A stretch of 64,000 bases of DNA from Pseudonocardia asaccharolytica DSM 44247 = NBRC 16224 (GTDB lineage Bacteria; Actinomycetota; Actinomycetes; Mycobacteriales; Pseudonocardiaceae): the NCBI RefSeq assembly GCF_000423625.1, contig NZ_AUII01000011.1, positions 1 to 64,000 of the forward strand. Direction: 5' to 3'. A model generated the notes under the pieces. The model was not told the origin of the DNA. It searched no databases and was given only the letters and a program-made list of their open reading frames with translations. Position numbers and translations under genes: made by a program. This document shows positions 8,279 to 17,383 of this stretch, piece by piece. Position 1 is the first letter of the stretch. Every line of letters begins with the position of its first letter.

Positions 8279-9268
8279 TTAGGTCGTGGTGACCCCACGC
8301 GTCGGCGACGGCTGGGGGCCGGGCTCCGTCCCGGCCGGGCGGGCGGCGTCCAACCGGCGGCGCTGCGGGACGATGGTGTCGCGCGGATCGGCGGCGGAGG
8401 CCATCCCGGCGTGGAAGACCCCGAACCGCAGGGCGAGGGAACCGGCGAGCAGCGCGAGCCCGGACACCGCGGCGACGCGGCGCTGTCCCCGCCCGGTCAG
8501 GGCCCCGACCATCCCGGCGGCGCTCAGCGCGCGGGCCGCTGCCATCCAGCGTCCGGCCCGGCCGGTCGAGTACTTCGCGCCGATCTCCCCGAGCCTGCGT
8601 TCCAGCACGGCGCTCGCCGCCAGCTCCACCGCCGCTCCACCTGCCCCGAGCCGCGCGGCCGGGGCGTTCTCACCCGCCCCGGCGCCGAGCAGCCCGAGCC
8701 CGCCCGCCGCCGATACCGCGCTCGCGGCGAAGACCACCGGCAGCTCCCGGTACGCGTCGTGCCAGGCGGGCACCGCGGTGTCGCTGAGCAGCACGGCGGT
8801 GTAGGTGGTCATCGGCCCGCCGAGGGCGGCCGCACCCACGCCCGCTACCCGCCCGAGCGCCGGGGCGACTCCGGTCAGCTCCGCGGCCGCGGCCGCGGTC
8901 GTGAGCCCGGAGAACGGGGCGAGGATCCACGAGCCCACCGACAGCGGCGAGGTGATCTTCAACATGCGCAGCATGTTGAGGAACCGAGCCGGCCGCCCGA
9001 GGTCGTGGACCAGCAGCCCGGCACCGGCGAGCGCCCCGCCCGCCGCGCCGAGCCGCGCGGTGCGGGCGAGCCCGGGCCGTCCCGTGGCCGCGGCCAGCTC
9101 GGCCAGCACGGCCGAGGCGCCCGCCAGGCCGCCGGCGAACAGGTAGACCGGGACGTCCGGATTCTTCCAGGTGGGCCGCTTCAGGATCGGCCTGCCGTAG
9201 TAGGACCGGAAGTCCGGCGCCCGGCGCGCCTCGGCCGGCGGCACGGCCGGCTGCTCCCGCGGGCTCAT
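8279..9268 (-). CDS. nrfD: NrfD/PsrC-type membrane subunit of formate dehydrogenase
   Basis: The 329-aa polytopic membrane protein has SYYGRPILKRPTWKNPDVPVY at the start and about eight hydrophobic segments, with LVHDLGRPARFLNMLRMLK and ITSPLSVGSWILAPF as in polysulfide-reductase-like NrfD proteins. It would anchor the Fe-S subunit and pass electrons to quinone. ATG 9266-9268 overlaps the stop of the Fe-S gene by ATGA, which fixes the start better than the alternative ATG at 9277. The last ~35 residues are Arg/Pro-rich and probably face the cytoplasm. Confidence 0.88.
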   Translation of the reverse strand: MSPREQPAVPPAEARRAPDFRSYYGRPILKRPTWKNPDVPVYLFAGGLAGASAVLAELAAATGRPGLARTARLGAAGGALAGAGLLVHDLGRPARFLNMLRMLKITSPLSVGSWILAPFSGLTTAAAAAELTGVAPALGRVAGVGAAALGGPMTTYTAVLLSDTAVPAWHDAYRELPVVFAASAVSAAGGLGLLGAGAGENAPAARLGAGGAAVELAASAVLERRLGEIGAKYSTGRAGRWMAAARALSAAGMVGALTGRGQRRVAAVSGLALLAGSLALRFGVFHAGMASAADPRDTIVPQRRRLDAARPAGTEPGPQPSPTRGVTTT

Positions 9269-10158
9269 CGCCGGCATCCCAGGAACGCGGCCGCCACCGC
9301 GGCCACCGTGCCCGCGGCCGCCACCGCGGCCCGCCTCCACATCGCCGGCAGGTCCCGGGTGGTCACCACCGGATCCGGGGGCAGCCCGTAGACCTCCGGC
9401 TCGTCGAGCAGCAGGAAGAACGCGCCGTCGCCGCCGACGCCGTCGGCCGGATCGTGCCCGTAGAGCCGGGCCTGCTCCGCGCCGGCCTCGTGCAGGGCGT
9501 CCACCCGCTCCGCCGCGCGGTCGCGCAGCTCGTCCAGCGGCCCGTACTGGATGGAGTCCGTCGGGCAGGCCTTCGCACACGCGGGTTCGAGTCCGGCGCC
9601 GAGCCGGTCGTAGCACAGCGTGCACTTCCAGGCCCGCCCGTCGCCGGGCCGGAGGTCGATCACCCCGTACGGGCAGGCCGGGACGCAGTAGCCACAGCCG
9701 TTGCAGATGTCCTCCTGCACCACCACGGTGCCGAACTCCGTCCGGAACAGCGATCCGGTGGGACAGACATCCAGGCAGGCCGCGTGCGTACAGTGCTTGC
9801 AGACGTCCGATGCCATCAGCCACCGCAGCTCGCGGTCGTCCTGAAGCGCCCCCTGGGGCACCGACGGCATCCCCAGGTCGACGGCATCCCGGTTCGGCGT
9901 CGCCTGCTCGACGAACGCGACGTGCCGCCACGTCGAGGCGCCCAGCCCCACGGAGTTGTCGTAGGACATCCCCGTCAGGTCCAGGCCGCCCTCCGGGATC
10001 GCGTTCCATTCCTTGCACGCGACCTCGCAGGCCTTGCAGCCGATGCACACCGAGGTGTCGGTGAAAAAGCCCATCCGTGGCGGATGCTCGGCGTACCCGG
10101 CCTCGGCGGCCGGGTCCATGAGCGGGGCCGACAGCCGCTCGTCGAGGGTGAAGCTCAC
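9265..10158 (-). CDS. fdhB: Formate dehydrogenase iron-sulfur subunit
   Basis: The 297-aa electron-transfer subunit carries four Cys clusters for [4Fe-4S] centres: CIGCKACEVACKEWN, CKHCTHAACLDVCPTG, CNGCGYCVPACPYG and CTLCYDRLG...CAKACP. It would connect the molybdenum site of the alpha subunit to the NrfD-type anchor. The C-terminus ends in a hydrophobic stretch (AAVAAAGTVAAVAAAFLG) that could be a membrane tether, as in FdnH/FdoH. GTG 10156-10158 overlaps the alpha-subunit stop by GTGA, and the stop overlaps the next gene by ATGA, indicating tight translational coupling. Confidence 0.92.
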   Translation of the reverse strand: MSFTLDERLSAPLMDPAAEAGYAEHPPRMGFFTDTSVCIGCKACEVACKEWNAIPEGGLDLTGMSYDNSVGLGASTWRHVAFVEQATPNRDAVDLGMPSVPQGALQDDRELRWLMASDVCKHCTHAACLDVCPTGSLFRTEFGTVVVQEDICNGCGYCVPACPYGVIDLRPGDGRAWKCTLCYDRLGAGLEPACAKACPTDSIQYGPLDELRDRAAERVDALHEAGAEQARLYGHDPADGVGGDGAFFLLLDEPEVYGLPPDPVVTTRDLPAMWRRAAVAAAGTVAAVAAAFLGCRR

Positions 10159-13100
10159 GACGGTCCTCCTCGCCTCGTGACGGCCTCGGTGCCGGTCTCG
10201 GCGGTGATGCCGGCGCGGCGCTGGTACTCCTGCACCAGCGCGAGGCGGGCGCGGCCGCGCGGGCGCCTGCCCGGCCGGATATCGCAGGTATCGGCCTTGG
10301 TCGGCTGGATGTGCACGTTCGGGTCGAGCACGATCGGCAGCAGCTCGTTGGCCGAGTCGCCGGTCGAGAGCCCGTTGTCGCCCCAGTGGTAGGGCAGGCC
10401 GATCTGATGGATCGTGTGCCCGCCGACCGTGACCGGCCGCATCCGTTCGGTCACCAGCACCCTGGCCTCGATCGCCGCCCGCGGGCTGACCAGCGTCGCC
10501 CACCCCCCGTGCTCCAGCCCGCGCTCTGCGGCCAGCGCGGGGGAGACCTCGCAGAAGAACTCCGGCTGCAGCTCCGACAGGTAGGGCAGCCAGCGACTCA
10601 TCCCGCCCGCCGTGTGGTGCTCGGTGAGCCGGTAGGTCGTGAACACATGCGGGTACACCTCCGAGCCCGGCGTCTCGCCGCTCGGCGCGTACCGGTTGAG
10701 CCGGTGCGGGAAGACCCGCCGCGCCGGGTTCGCCTGCTGCCCGTACAGCAGGTTCGCCACCGGCGACTCCGCGGGCTCGTAGTGCGCGGGCATGGGCCCG
10801 TCGGCGAGCCCGGTCGGCACGTACAGCCAGCCGCGTCCGTCGGCCTGCATGATGAACGGCTCGCTGCCGCCGATCGCGTCCTCGCGCTCCGCGTCGGTCG
10901 GGGGTCGATAGTCCGGCGGCTTGGTGGCCTGGAAGTCGGGCACGTCGTGGCCGACCCATTTCCGTTGCTCGGCGTCCCACCAGAGGTAGGCCTTGCGTTC
11001 GCTCCACGGCGCGCCGTCCGGATCGGCGGAGGCACGGTTGTAGAGGATGCGCCGGTTCAATGGCCACGCCCAGCCCCATTCGGGCGCGACCCACGACTGC
11101 TCGCGCCCCGGCTTGCGCCGGGCGGTCTGGTTGACGCCCTCGGCATAGGAGCCGCAGTAGATCCAGCAGCCGCAGCGGGTGGATCCGTCGGTCCTGAGCT
11201 GGGTGTAGGACGACAGCGGCCTGCCCTCGCCGTCCCATCCGCTGATCTCGGCGAGCACGGCCTCGGCGTCCGGCTCGGCGAACTCGCCGATCGTCGGGTA
11301 GTCCCAGGTCAGATCCAGGATCGGGCGGTCCCGCTCGGCTTGCTCGGGGGTGGGTGTCTCACGAGACACAGCGCCGGCCAGCTTCTCCCGGATGATCCGT
11401 CCCAGGTGGTAGTAGAACCACAGCTCGCTGCGCTGGTCGCCCCGCGGCTCGACGGCCTTGTGGTGCCACTGCAGCATCCGCTGGGTGTTGGTGAAGCTGC
11501 CGTCCTTCTCGACGTGCGCGGCCGCCGGGAGGAAGAACACCTCGGTGGCGATGTCCTCGGTGGTGAGCTCGCCGGAGTCGATCTCCGGGCCGTCCTTCCA
11601 GAACGTCGCGCTCTCGATCATGTTGAAGTCGCGGACCACGAGCCACGTGAGGTTCGCGAGCCCGAACCGGTTCATCCGCGAGTTGGAGGTGCCCACGGCC
11701 GGGTTCTCCCCCACCAGGAAGTAGCCCTCGCAGCTGCCCTCGACCTGCTTGACGACCGTGTCGTAGTTGGAGTGGCTGCTGGTCAACCGGGGCAGATAGC
11801 CGAAGCAGTACTCGTTGTCTGCGGTGGCGACGTCGCCCCACCATGCCTTGAGCAGGCTCACGGCGTAGGCGTCCATGTTGCCCCAGTAGCCCTTGCTCCC
11901 CGCGTCGGCCGAGACGTACCCGTCCAGGTCGAGGTGCTCGTGGGCGTGCGGCATCGGCAGATAGCCGGGAAGGATGTTGAACAGGGTGGGGATGTCGGTG
12001 GAGCCCTGGATCGACGCGTGTCCGCGCAGCGCGAGGATCCCCCCACCGGGCCGCCCGATGTTGCCCAGCAGCAGCTGCAAGATCGCCGCGGTGCGGATGT
12101 ACTGCACGCCGACGGTGTGATGGGTCCAGCCGACCCCGTAGGCGAAGGCGGTAGTGCGCTCGCGCCCGGAGTTGGCGGTCAGCGCGTCGGCCACCCGTTC
12201 GAACTCCCGCTCCGTGATGCCGCAGACGTCGGCCACCAGCTGCGGGGTGTAGCGGGCGAAGTGGCGCCTGAGCACCTGGAAGACGCAGCGCGGATGCTGC
12301 AGCGTCTCGTCCCGCTCCGGGTGGCCGTGGAACCGGCCGCCCGCGGCACCCGCCGTCTCCATCGACGACGCCTTCTCGGTGCGCCTGCCCGCGGCGGACC
12401 GTTCCCCGGCCTCCTCGTCCCGGTGCATGAGCGCCCACTGGTCGCGCTGTCCGGCGGCGGCGGCGACATCGGCCCCCTCGTACTGCCACGTGGAGGGGTC
12501 GTAGTGGCGCGTCTGCTCCGCGAAGCCGGAGAACAGCCCGTCCAGGTCCTCGGTGTCGCGGAAGTCCTCCCGCACGATCATCGGTGCGTTCGTGTACGCC
12601 ATGACGTACTCCCGGAACCACAGGTCGCGGGAGAGCACATGGTTGATCAGCCCGCCGAGGAAGGCGATATCGGTGCCTGCCCGCAGCGGAACGTGGATAT
12701 CGGCCAGCGCGCTGGTCCGGGTGAACCGCGGGTCCACGTGGATGATCGTGGCGCCGCGGGCCTTGGCCTCCATCACCCACTGGAACCCGACGGGGTGGCA
12801 TTCGGCCATGTTCGAGCCCTGGATGATGATGCAGTCGGAGTTCTGCAGATCCTGCTGGAACGTGGTCGCGCCGCCGCGGCCGAAGCTGGTCCCCAGACCG
12901 GGGACGGTCGAGGAGTGTCAAATACGCGCCTGGTTCTCGATCTCCACAGCGCCGAGGGCGGTGTAGAGCTTCTTCATCAGGTAGTTCTCTTCGTTGTCCA
13001 GCGTCGCTCCGCCCAGGCTCGCGAAGCCGAGGGTGCGGCGCAGCACCCGCCCGTTCTCGTCGGTGTCCTCCCAGGTCCGCCGCCGGGTTTCGATGACCCG

Positions 13101-13487
13101 GTCGGCGATCATGTCCATGGCGGTGTCGAGGTCGAGGTCCTCCCACTCGGTGCCGTGCGGGCGCCGGTAGCGGACCGCCGTCTGCCGGTCGGACGCGGTG
13201 ACGAGCTGGTGGCTGGCGGCGCCCTTCGGGCACAGCCGCCCCCGCGAGACCGGTGAATCCGGGTCGCCTTCGATCTGGACGACGCGCTCGCCCGAGACGT
13301 AGACCTGCTGGCCGCACCCCACCGCGCAGTAGGGGCAGACCGATCTGACCATCCGGTCGGCGTCCTCGGTCCGCGCCCGCAGCATGCGGCTGCGGTCCGA
13401 CTTCGCCGCCGCTCCGCGCCCCAGCGGGTCCCGCCCGGCGATCTGCCGCACCGCGGGCCACCCTTCGATCCACGCCCGGACACCCAT
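10155..13487 (-). CDS. fdhA: Formate dehydrogenase catalytic subunit, selenocysteine-containing
   Basis: This 1,110-aa molybdenum (or tungsten) bis-MGD enzyme oxidises formate to CO2. The start ATG 13487 has a textbook RBS (GGAGG, 6-nt spacing). The N-terminal [4Fe-4S] motif is CPYCAVGCGQQ plus a downstream Cys in RLCPKG. At codon 190 an in-frame UGA (12918-12920) falls at the catalytic position in ENQARI-U-HSSTVPGLG, followed by NMAECHPVGFQWVMEAK, exactly as in selenocysteine enzymes of the FdnG type, and a SECIS-like hairpin follows. Reading straight through gives one complete protein. There is no twin-arginine signal, so the complex probably faces the cytoplasm. Automatic gene callers would split it at 12918. 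Confidence 0.95.
12889..12920 (-). promoter_or_regulatory. Selenocysteine UGA codon and bacterial SECIS hairpin
   Basis: After the UGA (12918-12920) come 18 nt and then the loop GGUCU (12895-12899), closed by the perfect 6-bp stem GUCCCC/GGGGAC (12900-12905 with 12889-12894). E. coli fdhF, as I remember its sequence, has the same GGUCU loop at the same 18-nt distance from its UGA, where the SelB elongation factor binds. This makes readthrough as selenocysteine far more likely than a nonsense mutation. Confidence 0.88.
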
Positions 13488-13605
13488 CCGGAGCCTCCTT
13501 CGACGACGGGTACCTGCCGTGCCATTCCCCCGAACCCGCGCTCCTATGCATCGGTCGGGGGCCGATCAGGCCGCAGCCATGCCCGGACTCACGATTCCAG
13601 CGCGA

Positions 13606-13806
13606 TCAGCGCGAGGCCGGTCTCGGGTCGACACGCTTGCGCAGATGGGCGGGCGACTCGGTGACGATCACCTCGAGCGTGGGCCAGACCACCGCCCGCT
13701 TCACATGCCCGCCGGTGGTGGAGCCGTCGCGCCGGCCCAGCACCGCGTGCGCGGGCAGCGCGGGCGCTCCGTGCTGTTCGGCGATGTCGCCCAGCAGCGA
13801 CAGCAC
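13606..13806 (-). CDS. Possible small 66-aa protein of unknown function
   Basis: A GTG at 13804-13806 is preceded by GAGGAGG with a 5-nt spacer, better than many real starts nearby. The protein begins VLSLLGDIAEQHGAPALPAH and contains HVKRAVVWPTLEVIVTESP. I recognise no domain. It begins just after the last codon of the decayed FAD/Fe-S dehydrogenase, so it may have been translationally coupled to it. The strong Shine-Dalgarno site is the main support; it could be a chance frame in GC-rich DNA. Confidence 0.35.
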   Translation of the reverse strand: MLSLLGDIAEQHGAPALPAHAVLGRRDGSTTGGHVKRAVVWPTLEVIVTESPAHLRKRVDPRPASR

Positions 13807-13816
13807 CTCGACCTCC

Positions 13817-15100
13817 TCAGCGTCGAGCTCCCTCCGTCGAATGCCCCGCCGAGCAGAGCGCCTCGGCCAGATGCAGCGCGCGGCGTCCGGTACCGCCCTG
13901 TTCGATCTGGACACGGCAGCTGAACCCGTCGGCCAGCACGAGGGTGTCCGGATCGGCGGCCCGCACCGCGGGGAGCAGGGCCTGTTCGGTGCAGGCCATC
14001 GACACGTCGTAGTGCCCGGCCTCGAAGCCGAAGTTGCCGGCCAGCCCGCAGCAGCCCGCGTCGAGCCGCCGCGCGTCGATGCCCGCCCGCCGCATCGCCT
14101 CCAGATCGGCGTCGAACCCCAGCACGGCGTGCTGGTGGCAGTGCGCCTGCACGATCGCCGCCCGATCCAGTCGTTGCGGCTGCCACGGTCGCGGCGCGTG
14201 GTGGAGCAGGGCCTCCGCCAGCGTCACGAAACGCTCGCGCAGCCGGGTGACGTCCTCGTCCTCGGGCAGCAGCTCCGCGGCATCCGAGCGGAACACGGCC
14301 GTGCAAGACGGCTCCAGGCCGACCACGAGCGTGCCGGCCTCGATCCACCGGCGCAGCGCGACGACGGTGGACCGCAGCCTCTTCTTCGCGACGCCGAGCT
14401 GACCGGTGGAGATCCAGGTGAGCCCGCAGCACAGCAGCTCGGAGGGCACCGCCACGGCGAACCCGGCCCGCTCGAGCACCTCGACCGCGGCGCGGGCGAT
14501 CCGCGGATCGAAGTGGTTGGTGAACGTATCGGGCCAGAGCAGGACCGCGTCCGGTTCGCCCGGCCGCACCGCAGGCCGGAGTAGGTGAGCACCTCGAGGC
14601 GGCGCACATTGTCGACGGTCTTCCCGTACGCCTGCGCGGTCGCTCCGCAGGAGTTGTTCCCGATCATGCCACCGAGGGTGCAGTGGTCGTGGGTGGCCGG
14701 TTTGAGGCCGAACGTCAGGCCGTGCGACTTGAGCTTCGCGTTGAGGTCGTCCAGGACGATCCCCGGCTCGACGACACAGGTGCGCGCGTGCGGATCGACC
14801 GAGACGAGACGGTTGCAGTACTTGGTCCAGTCGATCACCACGGCCGCGTTCGTGCACTGGCCACCCAGGCTGGTGCCGCCGCCGCGGGACAGCACCGGTG
14901 CGCCGTGCCCCCCGGCAGACCGCCACCGCCTCCGTCCCGGCCTCCACCGTGCGCGGCACCACGACCGCGATCGGCACCTGCCGATAGTTCGATCCGTCCG
15001 TCGAATATGCGCCGCGCGAGCCCGCGTCGAAGCGCACCTCGCCGTCCACCGTGGCCCGAAGGTCCGCCTCGAGTCCGGACAGGTCGATTCTGCTGGGCAT
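13817..15100 (-). pseudogene. Decayed FAD/Fe-S dehydrogenase (glycolate/D-lactate dehydrogenase type)
   Basis: The intact family is about 950-1,000 aa, with an N-terminal FAD-binding domain and C-terminal CCG Fe-S domain. Here the start is convincing (GGAGGTGAGG before ATG 15100), but the frame changes near 14910, so the FAD domain continues in another frame as RGGGTSLGGQCTNAAVV to NNSCGATAQAYGKTVDNVRR. Near 14575 the sequence jumps to the C-terminal region (PDTFTNHFDPRIARAAVEVL, GLEPSCTAVFRSD, DAGCCGLAGNFGFEAGHYDVS), so roughly 450 residues, including the ferredoxin-like cysteines, are missing. One frameshift plus an in-gene deletion make function unlikely. Confidence 0.82.
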
Positions 15101-15224
15101 CCTCACCTCCGCGGGCGATCCGGTGCGTTCGGATCCGGATACCCCGGGGGACCGGTATGCATGTGTCGGCGAGCGAGGAGCGCGCGGCGGAGGCGTCGAC
15201 GCCGGTGGTGGCGAGCGCAGCGGC

Positions 15225-15977
15225 TCAGCCTGCCGCCGCCACCGCGCGAGGATCGAAGCCGATCGTGAGCATGGTCGCCGTGACGTGCGCGTCGAACACG
15301 GTGTCGAGATCGGTCTCCAGCCATTCGAAATGGCCGAACAGCTCCAGGGTGAGATGGCCCTGCAGCATCGTCCAGGCCCCGATCAGGGTGGCCAGCACGC
15401 GCGGATCGTGCGGGACGTCCGCCTCCTCCCACCCGGCGGTGAGGCCGGGGTCCAGCCGCGGCCGGTACTGGATCAGGGCGCGGTCGAGATCGACCGCGCC
15501 GGCCGCGACGGCGGCGGCGATCAGGTGCAGCGCGATATCGGTGAACCGGCGCGCCGCGGGCCGGGTCACCTCCGCGGGCGCCCGGTAGCCGGGCAGCGGG
15601 GTTCCGTAGATGAGGGCGAAGGCTCCGGGGTTGTCCAGCGCCCAGCGGCGGGTGCCGTTCTCGAAGGCTCGCCACCGGGCCACGTGGTCGTCCGGGGCCT
15701 CGGCGTCCACGGCGGCGCGCGCCGCGTCCCCCAGCGAGTGGTACGCGTCGACGCACAGTGCCGTGATCAGGTCGTCGAGCCCAGAGAAGTACCGGTAGAG
15801 CGCGCTCGGCGTCATGTGCATCGCGCGGGCCACGGCTCGCACCGACAGCCCGGCGGGCCCCTCGCGGGCGATCTGCGCCCGCGCCGCCTCCTTGATCTCG
15901 TCGATCGTGGCGAGCCGGAACCGCTCGCGCCGCGACGGTGGGCGGCCGTCCTCGTGGGCGGGTTCGGCGGCCTGCAT
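15225..15977 (-). CDS. TetR-family transcriptional regulator (WHG-type C-terminal domain)
   Basis: The 250-aa regulator has an N-terminal helix-turn-helix (EGPAGLSVRAVARAMHMTPSA followed by LYRYFSGLDDLI) and a C-terminal ligand-binding domain with the TetR_C_33/WHG look (GAWTMLQGHLTLELFGHFEW). It is transcribed away from the hydrolase/GMC oxidoreductase operon; the 310-bp gap between them holds a 30-bp palindrome that is a probable binding site. Control of that operon by a lipid-like ligand is a reasonable guess. Confidence 0.9.
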   Translation of the reverse strand: MQAAEPAHEDGRPPSRRERFRLATIDEIKEAARAQIAREGPAGLSVRAVARAMHMTPSALYRYFSGLDDLITALCVDAYHSLGDAARAAVDAEAPDDHVARWRAFENGTRRWALDNPGAFALIYGTPLPGYRAPAEVTRPAARRFTDIALHLIAAAVAAGAVDLDRALIQYRPRLDPGLTAGWEEADVPHDPRVLATLIGAWTMLQGHLTLELFGHFEWLETDLDTVFDAHVTATMLTIGFDPRAVAAAG

Positions 15978-16062
15978 CCCCAGATCATGTCTCCTGCTGT
16001 GAACAGTGTCAACTCAACGATACATTCGTTCTTGACTGAGAACAGGAGCGGCGGCTATCGTT

Positions 16063-16092
16063 CTGCGTCGAGAACAGTTGTTCTCGACGCAG
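16063..16092. promoter_or_regulatory. 30-bp palindrome, probable TetR operator
   Basis: Perfect 14-bp arms CTGCGTCGAGAACA and TGTTCTCGACGCAG flank a GT centre. It lies 85 bp upstream of the TetR start and about 195 bp upstream of the divergent hydrolase start. Related GAACAG half-sites occur at about 16000 and 16039. Position and symmetry fit autoregulation plus control of the divergent operon; the protein partner is inferred. Confidence 0.65.
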
Positions 16093-16106
16093 GGGAGCGT
16101 CGGAGT

Positions 16107-16141
16107 GCTGACCCGCCGGCTAGGGGGACCGGCGGGTCAGC
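16107..16141 (+). promoter_or_regulatory. 13-bp stem-loop in the leader of the hydrolase/GMC operon
   Basis: The arms gctgacccgccgg and ccggcgggtcagc pair perfectly around a 9-nt loop. No T-tract follows, so a simple terminator is doubtful. It lies between the palindrome and the first gene and may act as an attenuator or RNA-stability element. Confidence 0.45.
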
Positions 16142-16168
16142 GCCGGCGGCGTGCCCAGGGGAGGGGCC

Positions 16169-16199
16169 GGGTGGGGCGACCGATGTGGGCGCCCCACCC
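16169..16199 (+). promoter_or_regulatory. Second leader stem-loop (10-bp perfect stem)
   Basis: The arms GGGTGGGGCG (16169-16178) and CGCCCCACCC (16190-16199) enclose an 11-nt loop. It is 28 bp after the first hairpin and about 90 bp before the hydrolase start. Function is unknown; the pair suggests a structured 5' leader. Confidence 0.4.
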
Positions 16200-16287
16200 A
16201 TCGCCAGGTCGAGCGCACCCGCGCCGCACGCACGGTCGTCCGCGCCACGAGATCGCGCCGACGCGGTGCCGGAAAGCGGGGAGAGAC

Positions 16288-17382
16288 ATGACACGCGAGA
16301 TCGCGTTGTACACGCTCGAGGGTGTTCCGGACGCGCTGATCACGACGCATCCGTTCAGCACCGACGACGGCCTGGGCCTGAGCATGCTGCGGTTCGCCCG
16401 CGACCCCGGCGGTGACGTTGTCCTGATCATCCACGGGCTCACGACGTCCAGCGACATGTTCATCATGCCCGAGCACGAGAACCTGGTCCGGTACCTGCTC
16501 GACAACGGCTTCTCCGATGTCTGGACGCTGGATTTCCGGATGAGCAACCGGTTCCCCTACAACCGCGGGATGCACCGGTTCTCGATGGACGACATCGCGC
16601 TGTTCGACATCCCGGCGGCGCTGCGGACACTGCGGGCGGTGGTGGGCGAGCGGCGGGTGCACGTCATCGCGCACTGCCTGGGATCGGTGTCGTTCATGAT
16701 GAGCCTCTTCGGCGGGGCGGTCGAGGGCATCACCAGCGTCATCGCGAACAGCGTCGCGCTCACCCCGCGCGTGCCGCTGTGGTCGCAGGTGAAGCTCACC
16801 GTGGCGCCGGACATCGTCGAGTACGTCCTCGGCTTCCCCTACCTCGACCCGCGGTGGCAGCAGGAGCCGCGGTTCTCCCGCGGCCGGCTGTTCTCCCGGT
16901 TCGTCGACCTGTTCCACCGGGAGTGCGACGAGCCGGCCTGCCACATGTTGAGCCTGATGTGGGGGACCGGTTGGCCCGCGCTCTACAGCCACGACAAGCT
17001 GCATCCGGTCACTCACGCCCGCAGCGGTGACCTCTACGGGGCCACCGGCCTGCACTACTACCGGCACGTCCTCGCGATGGTCCGGGCCGGCCGCGCGGTC
17101 AAGTTCGACCGGTGGGACGCGCGCCACGACGCGCTGCCCGACGACTACCTCGCCGGCGCCGCCGAGATCACCACGCCGGTCCTGCTCACCACCGGCGACA
17201 CGAACCGGGTGTTCACCGATTCCAACATCGTGTGCTACGAGCGGCTCGAGGCGGTCGCGCCGGGACGTCACGAGCTGGCGGTCTTCCCGGGCTACGGTCA
17301 CCAGGACGTGTTCATGGGCAAGGACGTGCACCGGGACGTGTTCCCGCGGATGCTCGAGTTCCTCAAGCGGCAGGGGTCGTGA
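16288..17382 (+). CDS. Alpha/beta hydrolase of the cholesterol-oxidase-like operon
   Basis: The 364-aa protein has an alpha/beta-hydrolase fold with LIIHGLTTSSDMF (oxyanion region), the nucleophile elbow AHCLGSVSF (Ser in GxSxx-type context), TPVLLTTGDTNRVF carrying the acid, and FPGYGHQDVFMG with the catalytic His. It corresponds to the hydrolase half of the long fused GMC/alpha-beta-hydrolase proteins seen in mycobacteria and relatives. ATG 16288 follows gggagag. The next gene starts 1 bp after its stop. A role in sterol or other lipid oxidation is suggested by the operon. Confidence 0.85.
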   Translation: MTREIALYTLEGVPDALITTHPFSTDDGLGLSMLRFARDPGGDVVLIIHGLTTSSDMFIMPEHENLVRYLLDNGFSDVWTLDFRMSNRFPYNRGMHRFSMDDIALFDIPAALRTLRAVVGERRVHVIAHCLGSVSFMMSLFGGAVEGITSVIANSVALTPRVPLWSQVKLTVAPDIVEYVLGFPYLDPRWQQEPRFSRGRLFSRFVDLFHRECDEPACHMLSLMWGTGWPALYSHDKLHPVTHARSGDLYGATGLHYYRHVLAMVRAGRAVKFDRWDARHDALPDDYLAGAAEITTPVLLTTGDTNRVFTDSNIVCYERLEAVAPGRHELAVFPGYGHQDVFMGKDVHRDVFPRMLEFLKRQGS

Positions 17383-17383
17383 G

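Noticed and set aside
12918..12920. Apparent premature stop (TGA) splitting the formate dehydrogenase gene
   Set aside because: It is at the known catalytic selenocysteine position with a matching SECIS hairpin, and the frame is intact on both sides.
10311..13256. Plus-strand 981-codon open frame opposite the formate dehydrogenase catalytic subunit
   Set aside because: Same GC shadow effect; no domain or ribosome site, and the opposite strand is a well-conserved enzyme.
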